Of a DNA stretch of 54,639 bases, positions 1 through 8,617 are shown piece by piece. The DNA comes from Crocinitomicaceae bacterium (GTDB taxonomy: Bacteria > Bacteroidota > Bacteroidia > Flavobacteriales_D > Crocinitomicaceae), in the NCBI GenBank assembly GCA_030833265.1, contig JAURHO010000001.1, forward strand, positions 1-54,639. The letters are read 5' to 3'. Both the position numbers and the translations under genes were made by a program. The notes below the pieces were generated by a model. That model was not told where the DNA came from. It searched no databases and saw only the letters and a program-made list of their open reading frames with translations. Positions within the stretch are counted from its first letter, which is position 1, and the number at the start of each line of letters is the position of its first letter.

Positions 1-817
1 ACCTGCATTCAGTACTGTTGTGGTGAATCCATTGCCAATTGTTACCTTCAGTGCCACACCATTAGAAGGTTGCGCGCCATTAAGTGTGCAATTTACGGCC
101 ACAGACCTCACCAATGCTACTTATAGTTGGAGCACGAGCAATGCACTTAGTGCTTCGGGTGCAACACCAACAATCATTTTCCCTGCCGGCGGAACTTTTG
201 ATGTGACACTTGCTGCTACCACTGCTCTCGGTTGTTATGACATCCATACAGAAACGAACTATATCTACGTCGAAGATTTACCGGTGGCTTCGTTCGAATC
301 ACCAATTTCAGTATTCACACAAGAGGCGCAGTACGTCATGTTTGACAACCTTTCATTAGGTGCAACAAATTACGTTTGGGACTTCGGTGACGGGCAAATG
401 GCTTATGACTTTGAGCCTTCGCATGTCTTCCAAAACACTATGGGTGGCTACACAATTACTTTAACCGCCCTCACAGATTTGCTCTGTTCAGATGCAACCA
501 CCGTAAGTATCGGCTATCAATACAATGAGTTGGTTTATATCCCAAATACATTTACTCCAGATGGCGACCAAAACAATCAGGTTTTCTGCCCAGTATTTTT
601 CTCTGGTTTTGATCCAGCTAATTATGAACTGACCATCTACAATCGTTGGGGAGAAGTTATTTTTGAAAGTCATAATGCACTCGTTGGCTGGGACGGTACC
701 TACGGCCCAGATGCAATTGATGTCCCTTCTGGTTTGTATCAGTATCGCATCGTCTACAAAAACCCTGATCTAGACGAACGCAAACTGATTACCGGCCATG
801 TCAATCTACTGCGCTAA
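1..817 (+). CDS. Secreted PKD-domain protein with gliding-motility-type C-terminus (partial, 5' end missing)
   Basis: The reading frame is open to the left edge, so only the C-terminal ~270 residues are present. What is visible is two PKD-like beta-sandwich repeats, the first with SVQFTATD and the second with the typical YVWDFGDGQ strand. They are followed by a C-terminal module starting near VYIPNTFTPDGD and containing YNRWGEVIFES and GWDGTY. That last module is the gliding motility-associated C-terminal (type B T9SS sorting) domain of Bacteroidota, so the protein is expected to cross the outer membrane by the type IX secretion system. The N-terminal function is outside the window. It ends 42 bases before the flippase gene, which has its own promoter, so the two are probably separate transcripts. 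Confidence 0.88.
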   Translation, partial: PAFSTVVVNPLPIVTFSATPLEGCAPLSVQFTATDLTNATYSWSTSNALSASGATPTIIFPAGGTFDVTLAATTALGCYDIHTETNYIYVEDLPVASFESPISVFTQEAQYVMFDNLSLGATNYVWDFGDGQMAYDFEPSHVFQNTMGGYTITLTALTDLLCSDATTVSIGYQYNELVYIPNTFTPDGDQNNQVFCPVFFSGFDPANYELTIYNRWGEVIFESHNALVGWDGTYGPDAIDVPSGLYQYRIVYKNPDLDERKLITGHVNLLR

Positions 818-829
818 TCTATAAAATCC

Positions 830-837
830 TATCTTTG
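830..837 (+). promoter_or_regulatory. -7 promoter element for the flippase gene
   Basis: TATCTTTG matches the Bacteroidota -7 consensus TAnnTTTG, 22 nt before the ATG at 860. No convincing TTG is seen at -33. Confidence 0.6.
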
Positions 838-859
838 AGGCTGACCTGCTGAGCAGCAC

Positions 860-2341
860 ATGAAGGAACGCAGTTTTTATTCCAACCTCTTTTTTTCTTT
901 AGGCCTGAACCTTTTGGTTAAGCCTGCGGCTATTTTTATCATCGATGCTGCTGTGCAAAATCGAGTAGGCGATGCTTATGGAATTTATTTTGCTTTTTTC
1001 AATCTTAGTTTAATTCTCTCTATTCTTTTTGATTTAGGCATTAATAATCTCAATATAAAACTAGCAGCTCAAGACATCGAGGAAGCCAAGAAAAGAGTGT
1101 CAAGCATCCTGGTTTTACGCCTGGTTTTACTGGCTTTGTATGTCTGTACCCTGATCGCCATTAAAGTGTTAACGTCCATCAGTTGGGTAGAATATGAGCT
1201 TATATTAATTTTTGGAATCAATCAATTTTTAATCGCGAATATTGCGTTTTTTAGAAGCTATTTTGCGGGCTTACATTGGTTTCGATTTGATGCATTGATA
1301 AGCGTCTTCGATCGTTTATTATTGATCGGAACGATGGGTTACTTACTCTATGTTGCCCCATTAGGATTAAAGTTCATCGACATCCAAACCTATGCTGTCA
1401 TCCAACTTCTTTGTTATGCGCTGACTTTTTTAGTTGCAATAATAGGCCTCATTAAAAAAGTTAATCCCTCTTTTTTAAAACCTGACTTTTCGTTAATGAA
1501 GTCCATGATTAAAGAGTCCCTTCCTTATGCCTTGTTGATTATTCTGATGACGCTCTACACACGAAGTGATGCGCTCCTACTTAAGAATTTTGCAGCTATC
1601 AGTGAAGTCAGTTTCTACGCCCAAGCATACAGGTTGATTGACGCGCTCTACATGTTCGCGATGGTTTTTGCGGGCTTACTATTCCCAATGTTTGCCAAAC
1701 AAATTAAAAACGACCCCAAACAACTTGAAGTGCTTACACTACAAGCGAGTCAATTATTGCTTGGTGCAAGCCTCATTTTTGTGGTATTTGCGTTTCTTAG
1801 CGGCAGCGCGCTTTTAGATCTAATTTATGAAAACACCAGTGTGCTCTCTGGAGAAATCCTGTTCTTTCTATCTCTCGCCTTTTTCGGAATGGCCTCTAAT
1901 TTAATTTATGGCTCATTGCTCACGGCCAACGGGTCGCTTCAAGTATTAAACCTGAGTTCTCTGGGAGGGGTTGTATTAAATGTGGCGCTGAATTATTGGC
2001 TCATACAAGATGCCCATGCAGAAATGGGTGCCCTTGCAGCTGCAAAAGTAGCGGCCATCACTCAATTAACTGTTGCATTCATACAACGCTATTATTGCTA
2101 TCGCCTCTTTCATATTAGGCTTCCAAAATCATTGATGCTCAGATTTCTTGGTCTTTTATTGATACTCATATTGTTCTATGTAGGGGTTTGGGTAGTGCTG
2201 TTTTCGAGCAGAATTTCAATTAGCCCAAGCTCCGTAATCATCTTATATACGATTGTGAGTATTGCACTCTTATTTTTATTTGGATTTATTGATCTGAAAG
2301 AAATAAGAAAACTCTTGCAAAAACGCGAAGCCATGAAATAA
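860..2341 (+). CDS. Polysaccharide flippase (Wzx/MATE-like membrane protein)
   Basis: This 493-residue integral membrane protein has about twelve to fourteen hydrophobic helices spread over its whole length. It shows the N-terminal pattern of O-antigen/polysaccharide flippases: a first helix with a Ser/Gly-rich turn, then a DLGINN loop after helix 2, and a MLYTRSD-like segment in the middle (here LMTLYTRSDALLL). These proteins flip undecaprenyl-linked sugar repeat units across the inner membrane. It is followed by a Wzz-like and a Wzy/WaaL-like gene on the same strand, which supports a role in surface polysaccharide assembly. No glycosyltransferase is adjacent, so the substrate cannot be inferred. 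A lipid II flippase (MurJ-like) role is less likely given the neighbours. Confidence 0.85.
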   Translation: MKERSFYSNLFFSLGLNLLVKPAAIFIIDAAVQNRVGDAYGIYFAFFNLSLILSILFDLGINNLNIKLAAQDIEEAKKRVSSILVLRLVLLALYVCTLIAIKVLTSISWVEYELILIFGINQFLIANIAFFRSYFAGLHWFRFDALISVFDRLLLIGTMGYLLYVAPLGLKFIDIQTYAVIQLLCYALTFLVAIIGLIKKVNPSFLKPDFSLMKSMIKESLPYALLIILMTLYTRSDALLLKNFAAISEVSFYAQAYRLIDALYMFAMVFAGLLFPMFAKQIKNDPKQLEVLTLQASQLLLGASLIFVVFAFLSGSALLDLIYENTSVLSGEILFFLSLAFFGMASNLIYGSLLTANGSLQVLNLSSLGGVVLNVALNYWLIQDAHAEMGALAAAKVAAITQLTVAFIQRYYCYRLFHIRLPKSLMLRFLGLLLILILFYVGVWVVLFSSRISISPSSVIILYTIVSIALLFLFGFIDLKEIRKLLQKREAMK

Positions 2342-2366
2342 ATATGGAATTTAGCAGTTAATGTCA

Positions 2367-2374
2367 TAGCTTTG
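2367..2374 (+). promoter_or_regulatory. -7 promoter element before the Wzz-like gene
   Basis: TAGCTTTG fits TAnnTTTG in the 58-nt gap between the flippase stop and the ATG at 2400. The Wzz/Wzy pair may therefore have its own promoter. Confidence 0.5.
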
Positions 2375-2399
2375 AAAAAAATTCGGTACCAAGCATAAT

Positions 2400-3389
2400 A
2401 TGGAAAATCAAAACCTTACTGAACAACGAAACGCACTCATGTTATTCCTCTGGAATAATAGAAAATCACTGCTATTATTTACAGGAGCTGCAGCTGTTAT
2501 ATCAATCATTATTTCGTTTTTAATTACACCACTTTTTCTATCTACGGCCATCGTTTTCCCGGCAGCCTCTAGCAACGTTTCGTTCTCAGAACAACGAAAT
2601 GTCAAGGCAGCAGCCATGGACTTCGGAGAAGAAGAGCAAGCTGAACAACTCGTACAGATTTTATCGTCGTCTCGTATCCGCGACCGCGTTGTCAAAAAAT
2701 TTGATCTTTTTGCAGCTTACGACATCGACAAAAACGATCCAAATAAGAACTACAAACTCAATAAAGCTTACAACGAACATTTTTCATTTGCCAGAACCCG
2801 CTACGGATCCATTCAAATTGATGTGTTAGACGAAAGCCCACAGCGCGCAGCCAATATGGCCAACGATATCGTAGACCTCATCGATACGATTAAAAATGAA
2901 ATGATCCGCGAGCGTACTTTGCCGGCATTTCAAATCAACTTGCGCAAGAAACAACAAATGGAAAAAGAACGCGATTCCATTTTGAGCAAACTAGAGTCTT
3001 TGGCGGCACTAGGCGTTTTGCCAAACGATGCCCGAGCGACACTTTACCAAGCACTAGTTGATTCAAAAAGTCAGGATGAAAAGGATGAAATCCGCAAAAA
3101 AATAGAACTCAATAATAAATACGGTTCTGTCTACGACGGATTGGAATACCAACGCAATGAAAAAATTGTCAAGATAGAAGACTTCCGAGTCTCTTACGAA
3201 CAAGCCGAATCGGATGCCAATGCCAACTTCACCCATAAGTTTGTCGTAGAGCGTGCCGTAGTTGCCGATCGCAAAGAAAAACCAAAGCGCATGATTATAG
3301 TTTTGGTGGCAACTGTCGGAGGTTTTCTTTTTGGTTTATTCTTCCTCCTTATCAGACAACGCATCGCAGAGCTCAAACTGAATGCATAA
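2400..3389 (+). CDS. Wzz-like polysaccharide chain-length determinant
   Basis: The protein has 329 residues with the polysaccharide co-polymerase layout: a short cytoplasmic N-terminus, a transmembrane helix at about 20-42, a large periplasmic region with coiled coils (about 150-290), and a second helix at about 298-322 (IIVLVATVGGFLFGLFFLL). There is no C-terminal tyrosine-kinase domain and no Walker motif, so it resembles the Wzz rather than the Wzc class. In the family these proteins oligomerise in the inner membrane and set the modal length of the polymer. The next gene starts at the base immediately after its stop (3389/3390), so it is almost certainly co-transcribed with the polymerase/ligase-like gene. 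Confidence 0.85.
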   Translation: MENQNLTEQRNALMLFLWNNRKSLLLFTGAAAVISIIISFLITPLFLSTAIVFPAASSNVSFSEQRNVKAAAMDFGEEEQAEQLVQILSSSRIRDRVVKKFDLFAAYDIDKNDPNKNYKLNKAYNEHFSFARTRYGSIQIDVLDESPQRAANMANDIVDLIDTIKNEMIRERTLPAFQINLRKKQQMEKERDSILSKLESLAALGVLPNDARATLYQALVDSKSQDEKDEIRKKIELNNKYGSVYDGLEYQRNEKIVKIEDFRVSYEQAESDANANFTHKFVVERAVVADRKEKPKRMIIVLVATVGGFLFGLFFLLIRQRIAELKLNA

Positions 3390-4826
3390 ATGGTGAAAAC
3401 CAAAACCCTTTTTGTTGTTACTTCGCTGTTATTGTTTTTGGCTTTAAGCGGCGTTTTTATTTGGCAGGATCTTGCTGTACTGACCCTATTCCCACTAGGT
3501 TTTTTAGGCATTTACTTTGCTCTTTTTGAAACTGAGAAGCTCTTTTTGAGTTTGGCATTTTTGACGCCCCTCTCTATCAATATTGAAGAATACACAGCTG
3601 CTTTTGGTCTTTTTGTACCGACAGAGCCTCTGTTATTTGGCCTGATGCTTTGGTTAAGTGCCCTGCAAATTAAAAAAGCATTTCTGCCATCTAACCTTTG
3701 GAAAAGTCCTTTGATTTGGGCTGTAATCATCTATTTTGCTTGGTTGCTGGTCTCTGCCGTTACAAGTTCGCATCCAATCGTTTCATTAAAATTTATTCTT
3801 GCTCGGCTTTGGTTTATTGTCCCAATGCTCTTCTTTGGCAGTTACTTTTTTCAAAAACGCCAGAACCGCTTTACCTTCATTTGGCTTTTTATAGTGGCCT
3901 GTGTTCTTGTCATTATTTACACTTTAGTGCATCACTCTTTATATGGTTTTGGAGAAAAAGAAGGTCATTGGGTGATGTCGCCCTTCTTTAAAGACCACAC
4001 CATTTACGGTGCCATTGTCGCGTTAATCCTGCCACTTGCCGTTGGTTTGTATGTCTATAAAAAACACCATCCCTTATTGCAACTCACCCTTATCAGCTTG
4101 ATCACCATTATCCTAATTGGTTTGGTTTTATCCTACACAAGAGCAGCTTGGCTAAGTGTACTGGCAAGTGTTGGGATTGCATTTCTACTTTATTATAAAA
4201 TTTCTTGGAAGCCCATAGCGGCACTTGCCGTAATTGGATTGGGAATTGTGCTCTACAAATGGGATACTATCCAGATGGAGCTCGAACGCAATAAATATGA
4301 ACACACTACCGAAGCTTTTGACGAACGCTTACAAAGTGCTGCTAATATTTCAACAGATGCTTCTAACTTGGAGCGCATCAATAGATGGAGTTGTGCCATG
4401 GAAATGTTCAAACAGAGACCTATTGTAGGTTACGGCCCAGGCACCTACGCGTTTGAATACGCCCCTTTCCAAAGACCTGAAAACCTGACCATCATTTCAA
4501 CTAACTTTGGCGACATGGGAAATGCCCACAGCGAATACTTAGGTGCTTTGGCTGAAACCGGATTTATTGGGCTATTGACTTTTTTAAGTTTAGTCTTCTT
4601 TATCTTTTATACAGGAATACAGTTGTATTTCAGGATACCGAAAAGCTACAAAGAGGATCGCATTTTTATTTTAAGTAGCATCATGGCTTTAAGCACCTAC
4701 TTTATACATGCTTTTCTAAATAATTACTTGGATACCGACAAAGCAGCTGTGCCTATTTGGGGCATTTGTGCAATGTGGTTGGTTTACGAGTCTGAATTAG
4801 GGCCATCAACGGCCGATCCAAAGTGA
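3390..4826 (+). CDS. O-antigen polymerase/ligase family membrane protein (Wzy_C domain)
   Basis: This 478-residue protein has ten or more hydrophobic helices and a Wzy_C-type core. The sequence RAAWLSVLASVG lies in the middle, followed by a periplasmic loop with NRWSCAMEMFKQRP, GYGPGTYAFEY and NAHSEYLGALAETG. These are the hallmarks of the O-antigen ligase (WaaL) and polymerase (Wzy) superfamily; sequence alone does not separate the two activities. The start codon directly abuts the Wzz-like stop, consistent with a polymerisation unit. Its 3' end overlaps the convergent EnvC-like gene by 21 bases. Confidence 0.85.
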   Translation: MVKTKTLFVVTSLLLFLALSGVFIWQDLAVLTLFPLGFLGIYFALFETEKLFLSLAFLTPLSINIEEYTAAFGLFVPTEPLLFGLMLWLSALQIKKAFLPSNLWKSPLIWAVIIYFAWLLVSAVTSSHPIVSLKFILARLWFIVPMLFFGSYFFQKRQNRFTFIWLFIVACVLVIIYTLVHHSLYGFGEKEGHWVMSPFFKDHTIYGAIVALILPLAVGLYVYKKHHPLLQLTLISLITIILIGLVLSYTRAAWLSVLASVGIAFLLYYKISWKPIAALAVIGLGIVLYKWDTIQMELERNKYEHTTEAFDERLQSAANISTDASNLERINRWSCAMEMFKQRPIVGYGPGTYAFEYAPFQRPENLTIISTNFGDMGNAHSEYLGALAETGFIGLLTFLSLVFFIFYTGIQLYFRIPKSYKEDRIFILSSIMALSTYFIHAFLNNYLDTDKAAVPIWGICAMWLVYESELGPSTADPK

Positions 4827-6140
4827 CGGATTCAAAGTAACTGGATTCACCCCAACTACCTGATGCACTTCAAAGTGGCAAATTGACACACCGCCGTCAT
4901 TGAGTAACGACCCTATCACTTGTTTGGTTGACACTTTACTTCCTACACTGACATAAGTCTCAGCTAAATTCCCATAAACTGTTCGGTATGCACCGTGTTT
5001 GATGATCACCACTTTGCCTGCACCAGGAACGGAAAATACGGTAGTCACTTCACCTTCAAATACTGCTCTTACTCTTGAACCGCGATTACAAGTGATGTCA
5101 ATTCCATTGTTGTTCCATTCAACTCCGCTGAGCGTCGGGTGGTAATTTCGGCCAAAGCGTTCGGTAATGCTACCGTTGTCAACGGGCCATGGCAAGCGCC
5201 CACGATTGGCTTCAAAACTGCGTCCGATGGCAGCGCCTTCAGTGGATACAGGTGTAGCCACAACTTTTGGGGCTGGCGCAGTTGTAGTTGTAGCCTTTGG
5301 TGTGGCTGGTTTGGTGCCTGTACCAGAAGTTGTGGTTTGCGTAGCTGTTTGCTCTGCTGGTTTCGCTTTTGCAGCTTTTGCAAGTTCAGCCTGACGAGCC
5401 GCCTCTCTGGCTTTTTCTTTGGCGATATCAGCTCTAATGGCCGCATCAATTTGCTTCTTGAGCTGAATTTTCTTCTTTTCGTCTTCTTTTAATTGTGCAA
5501 TGAGGGCCTGCTCCTCCTTTTTGAACTTTTCGTAAGATTTTTCTTTCTTGCTTTTATCCTTTTCTATGGCAGCTCTTTCTTGCTTCTTTTCTTCGAGCGC
5601 TAACTCTTTGATTTGCTTTTCATCTTCAATCTGATTGATTTCTTTTGAGATGAGCTCTTGGTGTTGCTTAATGAGGGCCACTTGCTTTTGCTGAATGGCC
5701 GCTACTTTCTTGAGATATCTGTTGCGGCGGAGCGCTTCGTTGTAGTCATTGGATGAAAGCAAGAACATGACCTTGTTGTAATTACCGCGGTGTTTGTAGG
5801 CATACAAGAACATTTTGCGATACTGCTGCTTGAGTTGTTTCAAACGCGCAATCAAGCGCTTGACCTCCATTTTTTTCTGAACCATTTTGATTTCAGCGCT
5901 GCGCACCTGGTTGTCGAATAAATGCACCAAGGCTTCGCGAGTCTTGATCTGATTCTCAATGAGTCTGATTTCATTTAAAGAAGCCTGACTATTGTTCTTG
6001 ACCTTATTGAGCAGCTTTTTCGTATTTGAAATGCGCTTTTCAAGTTTTTGCTGTTCTTTTTTAAGCGTTTGCTGGTCTTGCTGTGCGAAGCTCAGGCTGC
6101 TCAAAAGGAGAATAACACATAGTTTAATCACATTTTTCAT
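4806..6140 (-). CDS. EnvC-like murein hydrolase activator with degenerate LytM/M23 domain
   Basis: The 444-residue protein has a Sec signal peptide ending in LSFAQ (about residue 20), long Lys/Glu/Gln-rich coiled coils (about 22-250), a Thr/Pro/Ala linker (about 255-300) and a C-terminal LytM (peptidase M23) domain (about 315-444). The zinc site is broken. The HxxxD motif reads NNGID (His replaced by Asn344, Asp348 kept), the usual YAHL reads YGNL, and the HxH motif reads ICH (His replaced by Ile420, His422 kept). This is the EnvC/NlpD pattern, in which LytM activates amidases rather than cutting peptidoglycan. It is the last gene of the dut operon; its start overlaps the DUF4292 gene by 17 bases. 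Confidence 0.88.
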   Translation of the reverse strand: MKNVIKLCVILLLSSLSFAQQDQQTLKKEQQKLEKRISNTKKLLNKVKNNSQASLNEIRLIENQIKTREALVHLFDNQVRSAEIKMVQKKMEVKRLIARLKQLKQQYRKMFLYAYKHRGNYNKVMFLLSSNDYNEALRRNRYLKKVAAIQQKQVALIKQHQELISKEINQIEDEKQIKELALEEKKQERAAIEKDKSKKEKSYEKFKKEEQALIAQLKEDEKKKIQLKKQIDAAIRADIAKEKAREAARQAELAKAAKAKPAEQTATQTTTSGTGTKPATPKATTTTAPAPKVVATPVSTEGAAIGRSFEANRGRLPWPVDNGSITERFGRNYHPTLSGVEWNNNGIDITCNRGSRVRAVFEGEVTTVFSVPGAGKVVIIKHGAYRTVYGNLAETYVSVGSKVSTKQVIGSLLNDGGVSICHFEVHQVVGVNPVTLNPSLWIGR

Positions 6141-6942
6141 AGCTTTCTGGTATGATGATGATTAATTCTTGGGGTTCATTGACTTCTGCCTTGTCATAGT
6201 AAAGTAAAATGGCCATCGTTTTCTTAGGCGTTTTGATGTCAATTTTAACTAAAAGCGGAATGTCATAAGCGCCAATTGTTTGTCTTTCTTGGTACGCGAC
6301 TAATACCTCTGTAGAATCTTCTATACTTAAGATCCGTGTTTGCTTAAGGTGCTTGGCATCTGGGGTAAGCTGATACTGGATCATGAGGTCATCGCGCTGC
6401 TTTCTTTCCGGTTTTTTGCGGTCGTGCTTCTTGTGGGTAGAAATACTATAGTTGAATGGATCGTTGTCCACAAAGTACTTTTGGTCTTTGTGGTAATCTA
6501 AGGGCTTGCCTAAAAGGATTTCTTCCAAATTTTCATACGTAAAATCGACACCAAACATTTCTTTGAGGTAGTCAAGAGAAGTCACTGAATAACAGCGGTC
6601 ACGCTTATTGACAACGCTTACCGAATCTTTGGTTACCATAGCTGTAACAACCGGTATTTTTGCGTACGTTATAATCGCATTGACAGCGCTGTCTGCGACA
6701 ATTTTAAGGGAGGTCTTCAAAGAAACCTCTTTGTCTCCTTCTTGATAGGTGACATTGAGTTTTGAATAGAAAGTGTGCGGCTCAAGATGAGACAAACTAT
6801 CAATTCTATCTATGAGCTCCTTGTCTTTAATTTTTGGCAGTTTCAAGGAAGCTGCATCTTGGGTAAGAACCTCTGCTGGCTTACATGCTGCAAAGAGCAG
6901 CAATATCGCTATTGCTGAACTATATTTAAAAAGGATTGACAT
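6124..6942 (-). CDS. DUF4292 lipoprotein
   Basis: This 272-residue protein has a lipoprotein signal (hydrophobic stretch then LLFAAC, Cys at about 20). The rest matches the DUF4292 pattern of Bacteroidota: a beta-rich body with LDYLKEMFG, ENLEEILLGKPLDY and a late TKPKKTM-like segment. The fold of this family recalls LolA/LolB-like lipid-binding proteins, but that is inference from similarity of layout and no function is established. It overlaps the genes on both sides (17 bases with EnvC-like, 17 with the TPR gene), so translation is probably coupled. Its place between a TPR lipoprotein and EnvC suggests an envelope assembly role. Confidence 0.82.
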   Translation of the reverse strand: MSILFKYSSAIAILLLFAACKPAEVLTQDAASLKLPKIKDKELIDRIDSLSHLEPHTFYSKLNVTYQEGDKEVSLKTSLKIVADSAVNAIITYAKIPVVTAMVTKDSVSVVNKRDRCYSVTSLDYLKEMFGVDFTYENLEEILLGKPLDYHKDQKYFVDNDPFNYSISTHKKHDRKKPERKQRDDLMIQYQLTPDAKHLKQTRILSIEDSTEVLVAYQERQTIGAYDIPLLVKIDIKTPKKTMAILLYYDKAEVNEPQELIIIIPESYEKCD

Positions 6943-8617
6943 AAGTTTTTTTCAGTATTTTCTCGGCTAATTGCAAACTGCCTTCACCAAAAGTTTGGGC
7001 AAGCTCCCAGCTTTTAATTGCCTCTTGCGTTGCCCCCATTTTAAAGTAGAGGTCGCCAAGTAATTCATGGAAACTTGATGATTTTAATAAATTTTCATTT
7101 TGAATTGTTTTCAGCACCTCAAGCCCTTGCTGATAGTTTCCTGCTTGGAATTGCGCAAAAGCTTCTTCTTGTTTGTACAGGTCATTGTCGGGTGAGATTT
7201 GTCTGAGTTCGCGAAGGCGAGCCATTGCACTCTTGACTTCAATTTGCTGCGTAAATAATTGGTGGAGGTACTGCAATTCAACTGCCGGATTTGACTTACT
7301 GAGCTCAAGTGCTTTTTTGAAATGTGCCAAACCAGTTTCGGTTTGACCAAGGCCAAAGGCGGCTACGCCACGTTGTACCCAAACTTCAGCCAATAAACCC
7401 GGATCATTGACCAAAACATTGGCACATTGGTCAAGGTGTTCAAGCGCTGTTTTGTATTGCTTCGCTCTATTTTCACTCAGTGCTAAAAAGAAGTAAGGCA
7501 AAGGTTGGTTTGGAAAAACAACTGCTGCTGCATCAGCATCTTTTTGCAAAGAAGTCCATTGTTGGGTTTCGTATTCCAGTAATAAAATCTGATTCCAGAC
7601 AGGATATAAATTAGGGTCAATAGACACGGTGTTTTGATACGATTGAATAGCTTTTTGCAACTGACCAGCCTTGTAATAATAATCGCCGGCAATTGAATAA
7701 GATTTAGCTTCTGTTGGGAAAGCCTCTATCATGTAAGTTACCAAAGGTTCTAGACTCGGGTCTGGTGTTTGGGCTTGCTCATTTAAAAGCATAATGAGGA
7801 TATTCATTTTTTGATCAAGGCTAGGCCCCTCTAATAAAATTCCTGCCTGCAGAAATTTCTTTCCTTGTGTTCTGTCTCCTGAGCGGTAGAGCATTTCGCC
7901 GTACATGAGTGAAGCGACGCCATTGTTTGGATCAGCAGCAACTAAGTCTTTGAGCAATTCAAAACCCTTGTTATAATTCTGTGTTTTGAAATAATGGTCA
8001 ACTAGGTTGGCCAAAATCATGGGTTCTTGCGGAAAGGATTTTCTGGCATTTTCTAAAACCTCAATGCCTTCTTTTTCTTTACCCATTTGCACGAGTAACT
8101 TGAATTTTTCAATTTCAGTGTTGGGGTTCGCACCAAGTGCTAGCTCCATTTTTTCAATAAGCGCCAACGATTTAGCTGGTTTTTGAAGTTGCTGATAAGC
8201 TTGTAAACCACCGCTGTAGTAATCGAGGTTCTTTGGGTCGACCTTCAAGAGTTCTTCAAAAACTGCAGCAGATTCAGCGTATTTGCCCATCTGGCCATAC
8301 ATAAATGCGAGTTCTCTTTTATAATGAAGATTCTTGGGGTCTAGTGCTGCCGCTTGTTCAGTATGATAAACCGCCTCTGTGTATTTCTCTTGTTTGAGAT
8401 AGGTTTCAAACATGGCATAATGCAGCGCTGCATCTTTCGGGTTCTGTTGTAAACAAACCTTAAAAGCAGTAATTGCTTCTTCATTCTGATCATTGAGCAT
8501 GTACCTAACGCCCGTATGAAATTGCTTGATATAAGCAGGGTCTTGGGTTACTGGCTGCTGCTGAACTTTACAAGAGAACAGCATGCCTAAAGCAAGAAAA
8601 ATGTAAAGCCTACTCAT
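6926..8617 (-). CDS. TPR-repeat lipoprotein
   Basis: The 563-residue protein begins with a short lipoprotein signal (LGMLFSC, Cys at about 16) followed almost entirely by tetratricopeptide repeats. I can see at least ten units of ~34 residues with the A-x-x-Y/F...A...P signature, for example EEAITAFKVCLQQNPKDA and EAVYHTEQAAALDPKN. TPR proteins are binding scaffolds; this one would be anchored on a membrane facing the periplasm or outside. It overlaps the nucleotidyltransferase gene by 8 bases and the DUF4292 gene by 17. The order dut - nucleotidyltransferase - TPR - DUF4292 - M23/EnvC is one I recognise as recurrent in Bacteroidota. Confidence 0.85.
   Translation of the reverse strand: MSRLYIFLALGMLFSCKVQQQPVTQDPAYIKQFHTGVRYMLNDQNEEAITAFKVCLQQNPKDAALHYAMFETYLKQEKYTEAVYHTEQAAALDPKNLHYKRELAFMYGQMGKYAESAAVFEELLKVDPKNLDYYSGGLQAYQQLQKPAKSLALIEKMELALGANPNTEIEKFKLLVQMGKEKEGIEVLENARKSFPQEPMILANLVDHYFKTQNYNKGFELLKDLVAADPNNGVASLMYGEMLYRSGDRTQGKKFLQAGILLEGPSLDQKMNILIMLLNEQAQTPDPSLEPLVTYMIEAFPTEAKSYSIAGDYYYKAGQLQKAIQSYQNTVSIDPNLYPVWNQILLLEYETQQWTSLQKDADAAAVVFPNQPLPYFFLALSENRAKQYKTALEHLDQCANVLVNDPGLLAEVWVQRGVAAFGLGQTETGLAHFKKALELSKSNPAVELQYLHQLFTQQIEVKSAMARLRELRQISPDNDLYKQEEAFAQFQAGNYQQGLEVLKTIQNENLLKSSSFHELLGDLYFKMGATQEAIKSWELAQTFGEGSLQLAEKILKKTYVNPF

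Noticed and set aside
5225..5400. Thr/Pro/Ala-rich repetitive stretch as a nucleotide repeat or CRISPR-like array
   Set aside because: It encodes the linker of the EnvC-like protein, and no regular repeat unit is present.
5069..5492. Open frames of 75-126 codons on both strands across the EnvC coiled-coil/linker region
   Set aside because: They are shadows of a low-complexity, Lys/Gln/Thr-rich coding stretch and have no family features.
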